In this document: positions 39,912 through 48,531 of the stretch, in pieces | Layout: every line of letters begins with the position of its first letter | How positions within the stretch are numbered: position 1 is the first letter of the stretch | Assembly (NCBI GenBank): GCA_964520325.1 | Contig: CAZFOB010000003.1 | Location: 192,431-256,430, forward strand | Source of the DNA: CAZFOB01 sp964520325 | Lineage (GTDB): Bacteria > Actinomycetota > JAICYB01 | DNA: 64,000 bases | Direction: 5' to 3' | The notes under the pieces: generated by a model | What the model was told of the DNA's origin: nothing | Seen by the model: the letters and a program-made list of their open reading frames with translations, nothing else | Databases searched by the model: none | Translations under genes and position numbers: made by a program

Positions 39912-41897
39912 TCAGCGCACCACGACCCGCACACGACCGAGATTCGGAATCCTCCCCATGGGGGCATCCGGATCGCCGGCTCGGTGCGATGTCACACGGA
40001 CGGCAGGGAAGTAGGTGCCAGGCGCGTCAAATGAATGTTTGGCGGACAGGTTGAGGTTTGCGGAGGAGCCGTCGATGCCGTCCACCCGGACGGGCCACGT
40101 TCCGGTCCCGTCGAAGTCCCATTCCGCGCTGATGATGTTTCCAGCAGCCGGCGGCACTTTCGCCGTGGCGTCGAATTGCACCGGCTCGCCGACCTTGACG
40201 TCGGCCCGCACGGCACCGTTCACCGTTGCCGTCACTACGGGTTGGATGCCTCGTCGCTCCTCTGCGGCTGTTGCGAGCGTGACGTTGCTGTCGCCGTTGT
40301 AGTCGTAACCGGTCGTCGCGGGCGGACTCGACCCGTTCTCAACCCAGTCGATGACGTCGAGGATCGCTTGATGGACGAGTCCCGTGTAGTCAACCGAGCG
40401 GGCAGACATCGCCGGCGGTTGCATCGAAGCCGGCATGTGGGTGGCGTTGTCCGTCCACCACAGCCGGAAGTTTTCATCGATGGCGTCCCCGAGAGTTGCG
40501 CGCAGGCGGTCATGGTAACGCGCTCCACCGCAAGGCCAGGCTCCACGGTCAAGGGTGTTCATGATCGCGATCATCTTTCCCTTGAACTGGTACTTGTAGC
40601 GGCCGTGCAATGACTCCGCGATGTTGAACCGTGGACGCTGCGGATAGATCGTTCGTCCATCGACGCGGTGCTGTCGTTGCTCGGGAAAGTCCTCGACCTG
40701 GTGTCGGTCGTAGTGACAGAACGCGATGTACTTGCGGTTGGAGATGGAGAGCACGTCGCCGGGCGCGACGTCCTCGAAGAGTTGCCCCGTCGAGTCGCCG
40801 ACCAGCACGTCCCCGGCCATTCCGGGGCAGTAGACCTCTCTCCCGGCCGCGCTTCCGGTTTTGACCGTTATCGTTGCGCCCGTCAGTCCTTCTGCATCTA
40901 TTCCGTCTCCGTCGACCACGACCCCGATCGCACGTGCCGGAGGCGCCATCATTGCCACCAAGGCTGCACGGCTCGTGGACGGGTCTTCAGGCTGCAGGTC
41001 GGCTTGGGCTGTGGATGCAACTTCCCCGGCCGTCACGACTCGACGAACTGCGACCTCATGTTCGAAGACACCCATCTCTTCGGCTGCTCGATCTGCACCT
41101 GCGTATCCAGGAACGGACCAGAAGTCCTCGAAGAAGCCGGGATCCGCCTCGGTCAGTTTGGGGGCATCCAGCGAGGTCCAGACGAAGTGCGCCTCGAGGG
41201 GATCCTCCAACCAAGCGCCATGCGGGAATCCGCTGCGATACAGCGCAGCCAGGGCGTGCCGTTGTTCGGTGTTCAGTCCTGCGAACGGATCGCCGCTACC
41301 GCCCACGTCAACTGCATCCGCGACGCCAGCCATCTTCTCACCGAGAAGCCGGATCACATTGAGTTGATTGGAGAAGAGCTCCAAGGTCATTTGATGCGGG
41401 AACATGAATGGGACCGCGCCGTCCCAAACTTCGCCGCCATTCTCTAAGCAGAGGATCGACCGGATTCCGCCGCCGCTGCCTCCGAAGACGTAGCTGTGAT
41501 GTGGCGCCGATCCGTACATCTCTGCGGCAAGTTCCTTCGAGAACCGCGCCGATTGGGCGCTCGCTCGCCAACCGAGCACCGACGGGTCACCACGCAATCC
41601 CGAGAACTCCGTGCCGGCGAAGTGCCCTTGGTTGGACTCGACGAGGTACGCGCCGGCCGCAAGAGCAAGGTCGAGCCCTCCGAAGCCCAGGGGGCCGATC
41701 GCGGTGTTCTCGCTCCCTCCCCATCCACCTTCCAATGTCTGTAACAGCCGGCCTTCGTACTGCTCTTTCGGTGGGAAGTAAAAGGAGAATCGGGTGTCCG
41801 TGTCCTCGAAGCCGCCGTGCACGTATCGGTGCCGAACGGGCTCGTCCCGCCACTCATCGATGTCGACAATCGCTTGCCCGAAGAACGAATCTTCCAT
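39912..41897 (-). CDS. hydrolase-like protein with C-terminal PKD-like domain, paralogue C
   Basis: 661 residues from ATG 41897. Shares with A and B the N-terminal RHRYVHGGFEDTDTRFSFYF, ESNQGH, HHSYVFGGSGGGIRS, WWTDNATHMPAS and a PKD-like end (ISAEWDFDGTGTWPVRVDG). It is the most divergent in the middle region. No signal peptide. It lies 13 bases downstream of the CoA-lyase gene, so it is co-transcribed with a CoA-lyase and a CoA-transferase; this links the paralogue family to acyl-CoA metabolism. An ATG at 41934 would overlap the lyase gene and is less likely. Confidence 0.75.
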   Translation of the reverse strand: MEDSFFGQAIVDIDEWRDEPVRHRYVHGGFEDTDTRFSFYFPPKEQYEGRLLQTLEGGWGGSENTAIGPLGFGGLDLALAAGAYLVESNQGHFAGTEFSGLRGDPSVLGWRASAQSARFSKELAAEMYGSAPHHSYVFGGSGGGIRSILCLENGGEVWDGAVPFMFPHQMTLELFSNQLNVIRLLGEKMAGVADAVDVGGSGDPFAGLNTEQRHALAALYRSGFPHGAWLEDPLEAHFVWTSLDAPKLTEADPGFFEDFWSVPGYAGADRAAEEMGVFEHEVAVRRVVTAGEVASTAQADLQPEDPSTSRAALVAMMAPPARAIGVVVDGDGIDAEGLTGATITVKTGSAAGREVYCPGMAGDVLVGDSTGQLFEDVAPGDVLSISNRKYIAFCHYDRHQVEDFPEQRQHRVDGRTIYPQRPRFNIAESLHGRYKYQFKGKMIAIMNTLDRGAWPCGGARYHDRLRATLGDAIDENFRLWWTDNATHMPASMQPPAMSARSVDYTGLVHQAILDVIDWVENGSSPPATTGYDYNGDSNVTLATAAEERRGIQPVVTATVNGAVRADVKVGEPVQFDATAKVPPAAGNIISAEWDFDGTGTWPVRVDGIDGSSANLNLSAKHSFDAPGTYFPAVRVTSHRAGDPDAPMGRIPNLGRVRVVVR

Positions 41898-41910
41898 CTC
41901 ATCCCCCCGT

Positions 41911-42828
41911 TTAGCTTCGGTTTGCTTCTCCATCTCCAGCGGCGGACCCACCGACGCGACTGAGAATCGCTTGGGCTTCCTTGTACTGGTGCAACAAAAG
42001 TGTTTCTCCGTCTTCGAGCTGCACTGCCGGCTTTCCCTCCGCGACGGCTGCTTCGTACGCTGTGACGACTGTCGTTGCATGCGCGACGTTGGCCTCCGAT
42101 GGCGAGAACGTCTCGTTGATGATTGCTACATGAGGCGGATAGAAGGCACAGGCGCCGGTAAAGCCGAGCCGACGTTCACCCTGCACTCGTCGGCGGATCT
42201 CATCGAGATCTTTGATGTTGGGGGCGAACGCGATTCCGAGAACCGCGACGCCATGAGCAACGCCGGCCAGGATTGTGCGCACCTTGGGATAGACGAAGCC
42301 AGGGTTCAGCGATCCGTCCGGCTCGTACAACGACATGCGAGCGTCAACGTGGAGGTCGCCGGGGCCGAATGTCGAGGCCACAACGTTGCCGTGCGCGAAG
42401 ATCCGTTCGGCATTGAGGACGCCCTTTGCAGATTCGATGCTCGCGACGAGCTCGGGAGATGTCCCATGCGACTCGCAGAGCTCAACGACGGCCTCGACGT
42501 CCTCGACATCATCGACCTTCGGATACATCACGGTCTTGGCGCCCGCCTCGGCGAACGCAATCAGGTCGTCGCGACCCCACTGAGTGTCAAGGCCGTTTGA
42601 CCTGGGGACGATCATGGCGCCGTTGAAGTATTCCGGCTTCGACAAGTACTCGACGACGCGATCCCTCGCGAGCTCTTTGTCTTGCGGCGCAACGGCGTCC
42701 TCGAGATCGAGGATGAAAGCGTCGGCCGGAATCAACGGCACTTTGGCCCACTTGCGATCGTCCATGATCGGACACTCGAACAGGCACCTGACTCGGCCCC
42801 AGGCAGGTGACCGGAAGGCCTCAGTCAT
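41911..42828 (-). CDS. HpcH/HpaI aldolase / citrate-lyase-beta-like CoA ester lyase
   Basis: 305 residues. CitE-like TIM barrel: LDLEDAVAPQDKELAR (40-55), the substrate arginine in VPRSNGLDT (Arg76), the metal ligands Glu132 (ASIESAKGV) and Asp158 (FGPGDLHVDARMSL). Such enzymes cleave malyl-, methylmalyl- or citramalyl-type CoA esters to acetyl- or propionyl-CoA. ATG 42828. It lies 10 bases after the CoA-transferase gene, a common pairing in degradation of dicarboxylic or hydroxyacyl intermediates. Exact substrate unknown. Confidence 0.9.
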   Translation of the reverse strand: MTEAFRSPAWGRVRCLFECPIMDDRKWAKVPLIPADAFILDLEDAVAPQDKELARDRVVEYLSKPEYFNGAMIVPRSNGLDTQWGRDDLIAFAEAGAKTVMYPKVDDVEDVEAVVELCESHGTSPELVASIESAKGVLNAERIFAHGNVVASTFGPGDLHVDARMSLYEPDGSLNPGFVYPKVRTILAGVAHGVAVLGIAFAPNIKDLDEIRRRVQGERRLGFTGACAFYPPHVAIINETFSPSEANVAHATTVVTAYEAAVAEGKPAVQLEDGETLLLHQYKEAQAILSRVGGSAAGDGEANRS

Positions 42829-42838
42829 CGCCGCCGAC

Positions 42839-44056
42839 TCAGATCGTTCCGTCGGCGCGAAGAGCCGAAACTTCGTCTTCGCCCAGACCGAGAAACTTGC
42901 GGTAGACGAGCTCGTTGTCCTCACCGAGTGACGGTCCGGCGCGCCAAACATGGCCGCCGTGGTTCGCGAGCTTCGGTATGACTCCCTGCATGCGAACATC
43001 GCCGAGCTCGTCGTCGTGCACTGTGATGACGTCGCCGCGCTCGGCGTAGGTGGGGTCGTTCGCGATGTCGGCCATCGTGAAGATCTTCGATGCAACGACC
43101 TCCGCGGCCCGCATGGCAGCGACGGCATCGTGGGTCGTACGCTGCCGTACCCAGTCACGAAGTAAGGTGTCCAGATGTTCTCGTCGGGCCTGCTGCTGAT
43201 CGACTGTTTCGTAGTCCTCGGGTGGTTCGCTTAGAAGCGCCGCGACCTTTCGTACGGACTTGGGTGTCCCACTCGTCACCGTGATCCATTCGCCTTCAGA
43301 AGATTGGTAGCTGTTGATCACCGCAGCCGGGGAGATGGGGAGCGAATTGCCAGCTCTGGTCGGTACGACGCCGAGCTGGTCGTGCACGATGACCTGCCAC
43401 TCGATGAGCCGGTACAGGGTCTCGAACAGCGCCAAGTCGATCCATTCGCCGTCGAAGTTGGGATCTGCTGCCCGACGATGAAGAGCAGCGCCCACGGCGA
43501 AAGCGCCCATCAAGCCGGTAAGGGAGTCGCCGTGCGAGAAACCTGTGTGTAACGGCGGTCCGTCGGGAAAGCCGGTGATCTGGACCACTCCACTCATTGC
43601 CTCGCCGACCTTGCCGAATCCGGGTTCGTTCCGCAGCGCCGTATCGGTTCCGTAGCCTGAGATCTGGAGCATGATGAGCCGCTCGTTCATTTCGTGCAGT
43701 GACGGCCAGTCGAGCCCCCAACCCTCGAGGGTGTTCGGGCGGAAGCTGGTGATTACTACGTCCGCCCAAGCTGCGAGGCGGCGGGCGATCTCTTGACCCT
43801 TCGGCGTCCGCAAGTCCAGCGTCACCGATCGCTTGTTGCGTGCGGACACTTTCCACCAGAGGTAGGTGCCGTCCTTGGCGACTCCGGTGACTCGCTGCGG
43901 ATCACCGTGGATCGGGTCCTCGACATGAACCACGTCCGCGCCGAAGTCGGCGAGGAAACTCGCAGCCATCGGCGCGGCGATGAGCTGTGCCAGCTCGACG
44001 ACCTTGAGCCCGCTGAACGCCGCCCCTTGGCCAAGTGGCCCAAGTCGCTCAGTCAT
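42839..44056 (-). CDS. CaiB/BaiF (class III) CoA-transferase
   Basis: 405 residues. Family III features: GLKVVELAQLIAAPMAASFL, ADVVHVEDPIHGDP, RNKRSVTLDLRTPKGQEI and VVITSFRPNTLEGWGLD. The segment that normally carries the catalytic Asp reads PGFGKVGEAMSG, as in the subgroup with Glu-containing EAMSG. It moves CoA between organic acids. First gene of a minus-strand operon; candidate operator C lies only 8-20 bases from its ATG, where a bound repressor would block initiation. Confidence 0.92.
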   Translation of the reverse strand: MTERLGPLGQGAAFSGLKVVELAQLIAAPMAASFLADFGADVVHVEDPIHGDPQRVTGVAKDGTYLWWKVSARNKRSVTLDLRTPKGQEIARRLAAWADVVITSFRPNTLEGWGLDWPSLHEMNERLIMLQISGYGTDTALRNEPGFGKVGEAMSGVVQITGFPDGPPLHTGFSHGDSLTGLMGAFAVGAALHRRAADPNFDGEWIDLALFETLYRLIEWQVIVHDQLGVVPTRAGNSLPISPAAVINSYQSSEGEWITVTSGTPKSVRKVAALLSEPPEDYETVDQQQARREHLDTLLRDWVRQRTTHDAVAAMRAAEVVASKIFTMADIANDPTYAERGDVITVHDDELGDVRMQGVIPKLANHGGHVWRAGPSLGEDNELVYRKFLGLGEDEVSALRADGTI

Positions 44057-44060
44057 CCGG

Positions 44061-44076
44061 TGATATGATTATCATA
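44061..44076. promoter_or_regulatory. candidate GntR operator C (and left direct repeat)
   Basis: TATGATTATCATA (44064-44076) is a perfect 13-bp palindrome just upstream of the CoA-transferase start. The 12-mer TGATATGATTAT (44061-44072) recurs identically at 44222-44233. Confidence 0.65.
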
Positions 44077-44101
44077 GATGTGGCTTCATTGTCCAGGCTC
44101 G

Positions 44102-44212
44102 GATCCCGCTGGCCGCCATCACCGGCATGTCGTTGTTGATGACGAGCGGGTAGCCGAGCAGCGAGTCCGGCGTTCCCGTCTGGATTGAGACCAACCACGA
44201 GTCGGCTTGACA
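44102..44212 (-). pseudogene. fragment of an HK97-type phage major capsid protein gene
   Basis: A minus-strand frame of about 37 codons reads DSWLVSIQTGTPDSLLGYPL and VINNDMPVMAASGI, the conserved C-terminal region of HK97-fold capsid proteins (GTP..LLGYPV.I..DMP). There is no start, and no other phage gene nearby. It lies between two identical 12-bp direct repeats in the divergent promoter region of the island. Confidence 0.6.
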
Positions 44213-44221
44213 CGCAACCTT

Positions 44222-44235
44222 TGATATGATTATAA
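44222..44235. promoter_or_regulatory. candidate GntR operator D (and right direct repeat)
   Basis: TGATATGATTATAA contains the YGATTATMA core and the 12-mer shared with site C, 161 bp away in the same orientation. It lies 103-116 bases upstream of the binding-protein gene at 44338. Confidence 0.55.
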
Positions 44236-44337
44236 GGGTAAGTGCAATTCGGGGAGGAGCTGTACCCGAGCCGTGCGCGTCGATTCGACGCTTCTACACC
44301 ATGTAGCGTTTCGGCCACATCTTGACGGGGGAGACCG

Positions 44338-46131
44338 ATGAGGGTGCGGGAACTTCTTCAGCGATTGCTGCCGTATCGCCCCTACGTCACTACCTTGCTG
44401 GCGATCGCGTTGATCGTGTTCTTTCTCCCGGAAGCGAAGACCAATCGCTCGACCGTCAAGGAAGTGGTTGGCCCTGCACAGTCGTCGCAGGAAGGCGACT
44501 CGAGCGGAGCAGCCGACGCAACGAACGCTGGATCGGAGTCCGTGAGCAGAGCGCCTGGCAGCGCCCAGGCTGCCGGTACGTCGGTCGCGGCGAGCCATAA
44601 GCCGGCCATTTCTCCTACCGAAGCAAACGTGGTCGGCATCGGTTCACCCCAGGCGCTCGCGGGACCGAACTGCGATTCGAAGCGGGGCAAAGTTGCGATT
44701 CCATGGCACTGGTCCCCGCCGTGCGTGAAGTCCTGGTCGGCAGGAGCCAATAACGGAGGAGCAACTGCGCAAGGTGTGTCGGGGAACAGCATCAAGGTTG
44801 TGTATGTCGGCAATCCAGAACAACAGCCATCGGACTGCCAGACCGACTGGTGCCAAGCTGTCGACAGCGCAAAGATCTTCCAGCGCTTCTACCAGACCTG
44901 GGGTCGTCAAGTGGACCTGGTCCGATTCGTGCGAAGTGGCACGGACGAAGCGTCGGAACGGGCCGACGCCGTTCAAGTGGCAGCCATGAAGCCGTTCGCC
45001 GTCCTTTCAGAGTTCTCGGGAAAGGTTTTCCTGTCTGAGCTGGCTCGTCGGAAGATCGTCGTGTGGGGATACCAAGGCGATAAGGAACTCACTCGGGCAC
45101 ACGCGCCCTATTGGTACGGGATGGCCGTCGACGTGGATTCGGGCATGCTCCAAATCGCGGAGTTCCTTGGCAAGGGAGTAGTTGGGCGCCCGGCAAAGTG
45201 GGCTGGCGACGAAGCGATGCGCACTAAGACACGCAAGTTTGGCGTTGTCTTGCCCAATACCGTCGATGCCAAGGTTTTCACCGACGGTCTGGCCCGGTAT
45301 GGAGTTAATGCGCTGGTCATCAAGTACGACTACAGCAAGGCGGCTGGAATCACGGGGGATCCTTCGAGCTATCAGCAAGAGGCCCCCGTCATCATCTCCA
45401 GGTTGAAGGACGCCAACGTGAGCACTGTGGTGGCGTTCACCGACCTGTTGCTCACGGGGTCGCTGACGAAGCAGGCTACGGCGCAGGCCTACAACCCAGA
45501 ATGGGTCGTCACCGCGTTTCAGTTCCAAGACGTGGATCTCTTTGGACGTGCCTACGACACGCAACAGTGGCAGCACGCTTTCGGGGTTGCGCAGGTTGAA
45601 CCGCGAGAAGAGAACGTCGTAGGACCGCCGCCGTACCGCCTCTACTACTGGTATTGGCCGGCGGATCGGCCGAACATGGGCCGCAACGGTGTGCCTCTCC
45701 ACTTGATGTCGCAGTTCTTTGCCGGAGTTCATGTAGCCGGTCCTCGGCTCACGCCGCAGAGTTTTCGAGATGCCCTCTTTGCTCTCCCGCCAGCCGGCGG
45801 GGCGGCGTGTGGATGTGTCGCTTGGCCGCAGATGTCCTTCGGCCGACACGGTTACTACCCCTGGGAGGACTACATGTCCTGGGATGACTTCGCCATGGTT
45901 TGGTGGAGTGCGACCGCTCAGGGCCTGTCGAACTCGGGCGTCGACATCGATGGCGTCGGAAAGTACATGTACGTCAATGGTGGTAAGCGTTACGTACCCG
46001 GTCGGTGGCCGACAGGGGAGCCGCCGATGTTCAATCCGAGCAAAGCTACACGGGCATATAACGGTATCGCTCCGACCGATCGGTTCCCTAACTACTCCTG
46101 CACCGGCTGCCCAAGTAAGGGCGGCGGTTGA
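44338..46131 (+). CDS. membrane-anchored branched-chain-type ABC substrate-binding protein
   Basis: 597 residues. One N-terminal membrane helix (about 15-31, VTTLLAIALIVFFLP) with no lipobox, a Ser/Ala/Thr-rich spacer (about 35-95), then a type 1 periplasmic-binding-protein-like fold (IKVVYVGNPEQQ, VWGYQGDKELTRAHAPYWYG, FGVVLPNTVDAKVFTDGLARYG). It is longer than typical LivJ proteins and has extra cysteines near the C-terminus (ACGCVAWP, CTGCPSKGGG). A GGGGGAG ribosome-binding site precedes ATG 44338. It heads a transporter operon; the ligand is unknown and need not be an amino acid. Confidence 0.85.
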   Translation: MRVRELLQRLLPYRPYVTTLLAIALIVFFLPEAKTNRSTVKEVVGPAQSSQEGDSSGAADATNAGSESVSRAPGSAQAAGTSVAASHKPAISPTEANVVGIGSPQALAGPNCDSKRGKVAIPWHWSPPCVKSWSAGANNGGATAQGVSGNSIKVVYVGNPEQQPSDCQTDWCQAVDSAKIFQRFYQTWGRQVDLVRFVRSGTDEASERADAVQVAAMKPFAVLSEFSGKVFLSELARRKIVVWGYQGDKELTRAHAPYWYGMAVDVDSGMLQIAEFLGKGVVGRPAKWAGDEAMRTKTRKFGVVLPNTVDAKVFTDGLARYGVNALVIKYDYSKAAGITGDPSSYQQEAPVIISRLKDANVSTVVAFTDLLLTGSLTKQATAQAYNPEWVVTAFQFQDVDLFGRAYDTQQWQHAFGVAQVEPREENVVGPPPYRLYYWYWPADRPNMGRNGVPLHLMSQFFAGVHVAGPRLTPQSFRDALFALPPAGGAACGCVAWPQMSFGRHGYYPWEDYMSWDDFAMVWWSATAQGLSNSGVDIDGVGKYMYVNGGKRYVPGRWPTGEPPMFNPSKATRAYNGIAPTDRFPNYSCTGCPSKGGG

Positions 46132-46203
46132 TCCATTCAGTGGCTAGGCCTCGTCGTAGTTGCCTCCTTAGTATGAGGCGATTGCGCGATCGGTCATCTG
46201 CAA

Positions 46204-48531
46204 ATGACTGCTGACTCAACCGATCCGCGCGACAACCAGGTCGGTCGGCCGCTCGGGTGGTTTAGACGTTTCTCTGCCGGCCACGTTGAGAGGTCCCAGT
46301 TACGCAAAGCGCTCGACACGACCGCGTTGCTGCTGGTCGGATATTGGATCCTGCAGTGGTTATGGCCCGCGCCAGCAGGCGTGATCGTCCAGGGTGTCAT
46401 TCTCGGTGCACTCACGGCGATGATGTCCCTTGGCGTCGCCCTCGTGTACAGGGCAAACCGGGTTATCAACTTCGCGCAAGCTGATCTCGGCGCGGTCCCC
46501 GCGGTATTGGCAGTAAGCATGATGGTGTATCGGCCCGGACGTTACTCCTTTCTTGAGCAAGGTCTTCCGACCGGCGGACTGTTGTATTGGCTCGCCCTTC
46601 CGAGCGCAATCCTTTCGGCCATAGTGCTCGGCGCACTGGTCGAGCGACTCGTTATCCGGCGGTTCCAAAAGGCACCACGTCTAATTCTCATGGTGGTGAC
46701 TATCGGACTGGCTCAAATCTTGGCCGGCTTGGCCACCGTCGTACCGACTTTGTTCTTCGGTGGCCTTGGAGCTCGTTTTGGCGTTGGCCAGCAGTTTCGT
46801 GCGCCGTTTGAATTCAAGTTCTCCCTCCCCCCCGTCGTCTTCGGAGCGAATCATCTGCTCGCCGTTGTGGGAGCGGTCGCCGTCGGTCTCGGGCTGGCGG
46901 CCCTGTTTCGGTTTACAAACATCGGGGTTGCGATTCGAGCCTGCGCCGAGAACGCGGATCGCGCTGCCGCATTAGGCGTCAACGTCGGTAGGACTCAAAC
47001 GGCGGTCTGGATGATTGCGGCATTGCTTTCAGCGATTGCGATCTTCTTGCGGGCCGGAGTCGTTGGCATCCCGTTCGGAGTTGCTTTCGGCCCGAGCATG
47101 CTTATGCGCGCGCTTGCCGCCGCGGCGATCGGCCGGATGGAGAACTATCGGGTCATGTTCGCGGCGTCCGCCGCATTGGGCGTCATCGAGACCTCGATCT
47201 TGTGGCATACGCGCTCGACCACGCTTGTCGATCCCGTCCTATTCGTCATCGTCCTTGGGGCGTTGCTGTTGCAACGACGAGGTCGAGAGTCAAGAGTCGC
47301 CGATCAGGCGACCTCTACCTGGCGTGAGACAGCCAGTGTGCGGCCGATTCCTCGGGAGTTGGCCCATCTTCCTGAGGTGCGCTGGGGGCTGCGAGCCCTG
47401 CTGGCGTTGCTTATCGGAGGCCTGGTTGCCTTGCCGCTCGTCCTCAACGTCGGTCGCACAAACTTGCTCGCCGCACTCTTTATTTTCGCGATCCTTGCCG
47501 TGTCGCTTGTGATTCTGACGGGCTGGGCTGGTGAGATCAGCCTGGGACAAGTGGCGTTTTTCGGGATCGGTGCGGCGGTGTCCGGCAGCCTGAACGTTCA
47601 TTATCACTGGGATCTGTCGCTCACCGTTCTGTCTGCGGGTCTGGCCGGCATTGTTGCAGCAGTGCTGATTGGGCTCCCCGCATTGCGTATCCGCGGTCTG
47701 TTCCTCACGGTCACGACCTTGTCGTTCGCTCTCGTCACGTCGTCGTACCTGCTCAATCGACAGCACTTCAGCTTTCTTCCCGATGCCTTCGTACAACCGA
47801 TTGAGCGACTCCCCCTTTTTGGCGTGGCCGACATCTCAAGCGAGCGCACCTTCTACTACCTTTCGCTGGTCGTTCTGGGTCTCACAGTATTGGCGGCGCG
47901 GGGCCTAGAGCGATCGCGCACGGCTCGGGTGCTCATCGCCGCGCGTGAGAATCCGCAGGCAGCCCAGGCATTTGGCGTCAACCTTACGCGGGAGAGGCTT
48001 ACGGCGTTTGCAGTGTCGGGCTTCTTCGCATCGCTGGCTGGTGGCCTTTTCGCCATCCATCAGCGCGCACTTGGCGAAGCCGTCTTTGCTCCCGTCGAAA
48101 GTATTCGTGCACTGACGATGGTTGTCGTGGGTGGTCTGGGGTCCATCCCAGGAGCTCTGCTGGGCACGGTGTTTGTGAAGTCGACTGAGTGGTTCAACTT
48201 CCTCGTGCCCAGTGATTTTCGCTTTCTGTTCACATTCGCTGGAAGCGGCGTCGGGCTCGTATTCGTCCTATTGGTGCTACCGAACGGTTTGGGATCGGTG
48301 CTATATCGCATCCGCGACCGGCTATTGAGAATGGTCGCCGATCGCCGGGGTCTAATCGTGCCAAGCCTTATCGCCGACAAAGCTCAAATGGCGGCCGGCG
48401 TCGGCGCTGATCTCGGAGCCACTCTCGTCGAGGCCGCCTCGTTCGACGCGTCTCAGGGTCTTGCCGGACCCGGAGACGGGAATAGCGCGCGCCTTCGAGA
48501 CCGCGCGACGTTGATCAGGACGAAGCGATGA
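46204..48531 (+). CDS. LivH-LivM fused permease of a branched-chain-type ABC importer
   Basis: 775 residues. The N-terminal half (about 55-365) is LivH-like: GVILGALTAMMSLGVALVYR, NRVINFAQADLGAVPA, with IRACAENADRAAALGVNV as the ATPase-coupling loop. The C-terminal half (about 390-720) is LivM-like: LVILTGWAGEISLGQVAFFG and ARENPQAAQAFGVNLTRERL. About 18 membrane helices in one chain replace the usual two proteins. Its stop overlaps the next gene (48528-48531). The last 60 residues are polar and probably cytoplasmic. Confidence 0.92.
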   Translation: MTADSTDPRDNQVGRPLGWFRRFSAGHVERSQLRKALDTTALLLVGYWILQWLWPAPAGVIVQGVILGALTAMMSLGVALVYRANRVINFAQADLGAVPAVLAVSMMVYRPGRYSFLEQGLPTGGLLYWLALPSAILSAIVLGALVERLVIRRFQKAPRLILMVVTIGLAQILAGLATVVPTLFFGGLGARFGVGQQFRAPFEFKFSLPPVVFGANHLLAVVGAVAVGLGLAALFRFTNIGVAIRACAENADRAAALGVNVGRTQTAVWMIAALLSAIAIFLRAGVVGIPFGVAFGPSMLMRALAAAAIGRMENYRVMFAASAALGVIETSILWHTRSTTLVDPVLFVIVLGALLLQRRGRESRVADQATSTWRETASVRPIPRELAHLPEVRWGLRALLALLIGGLVALPLVLNVGRTNLLAALFIFAILAVSLVILTGWAGEISLGQVAFFGIGAAVSGSLNVHYHWDLSLTVLSAGLAGIVAAVLIGLPALRIRGLFLTVTTLSFALVTSSYLLNRQHFSFLPDAFVQPIERLPLFGVADISSERTFYYLSLVVLGLTVLAARGLERSRTARVLIAARENPQAAQAFGVNLTRERLTAFAVSGFFASLAGGLFAIHQRALGEAVFAPVESIRALTMVVVGGLGSIPGALLGTVFVKSTEWFNFLVPSDFRFLFTFAGSGVGLVFVLLVLPNGLGSVLYRIRDRLLRMVADRRGLIVPSLIADKAQMAAGVGADLGATLVEAASFDASQGLAGPGDGNSARLRDRATLIRTKR

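Noticed and set aside
44049..44318. 89-codon minus-strand frame in the divergent gap
   Set aside because: Runs through both operators and is in a different frame from the capsid-like fragment; no ribosome-binding site.
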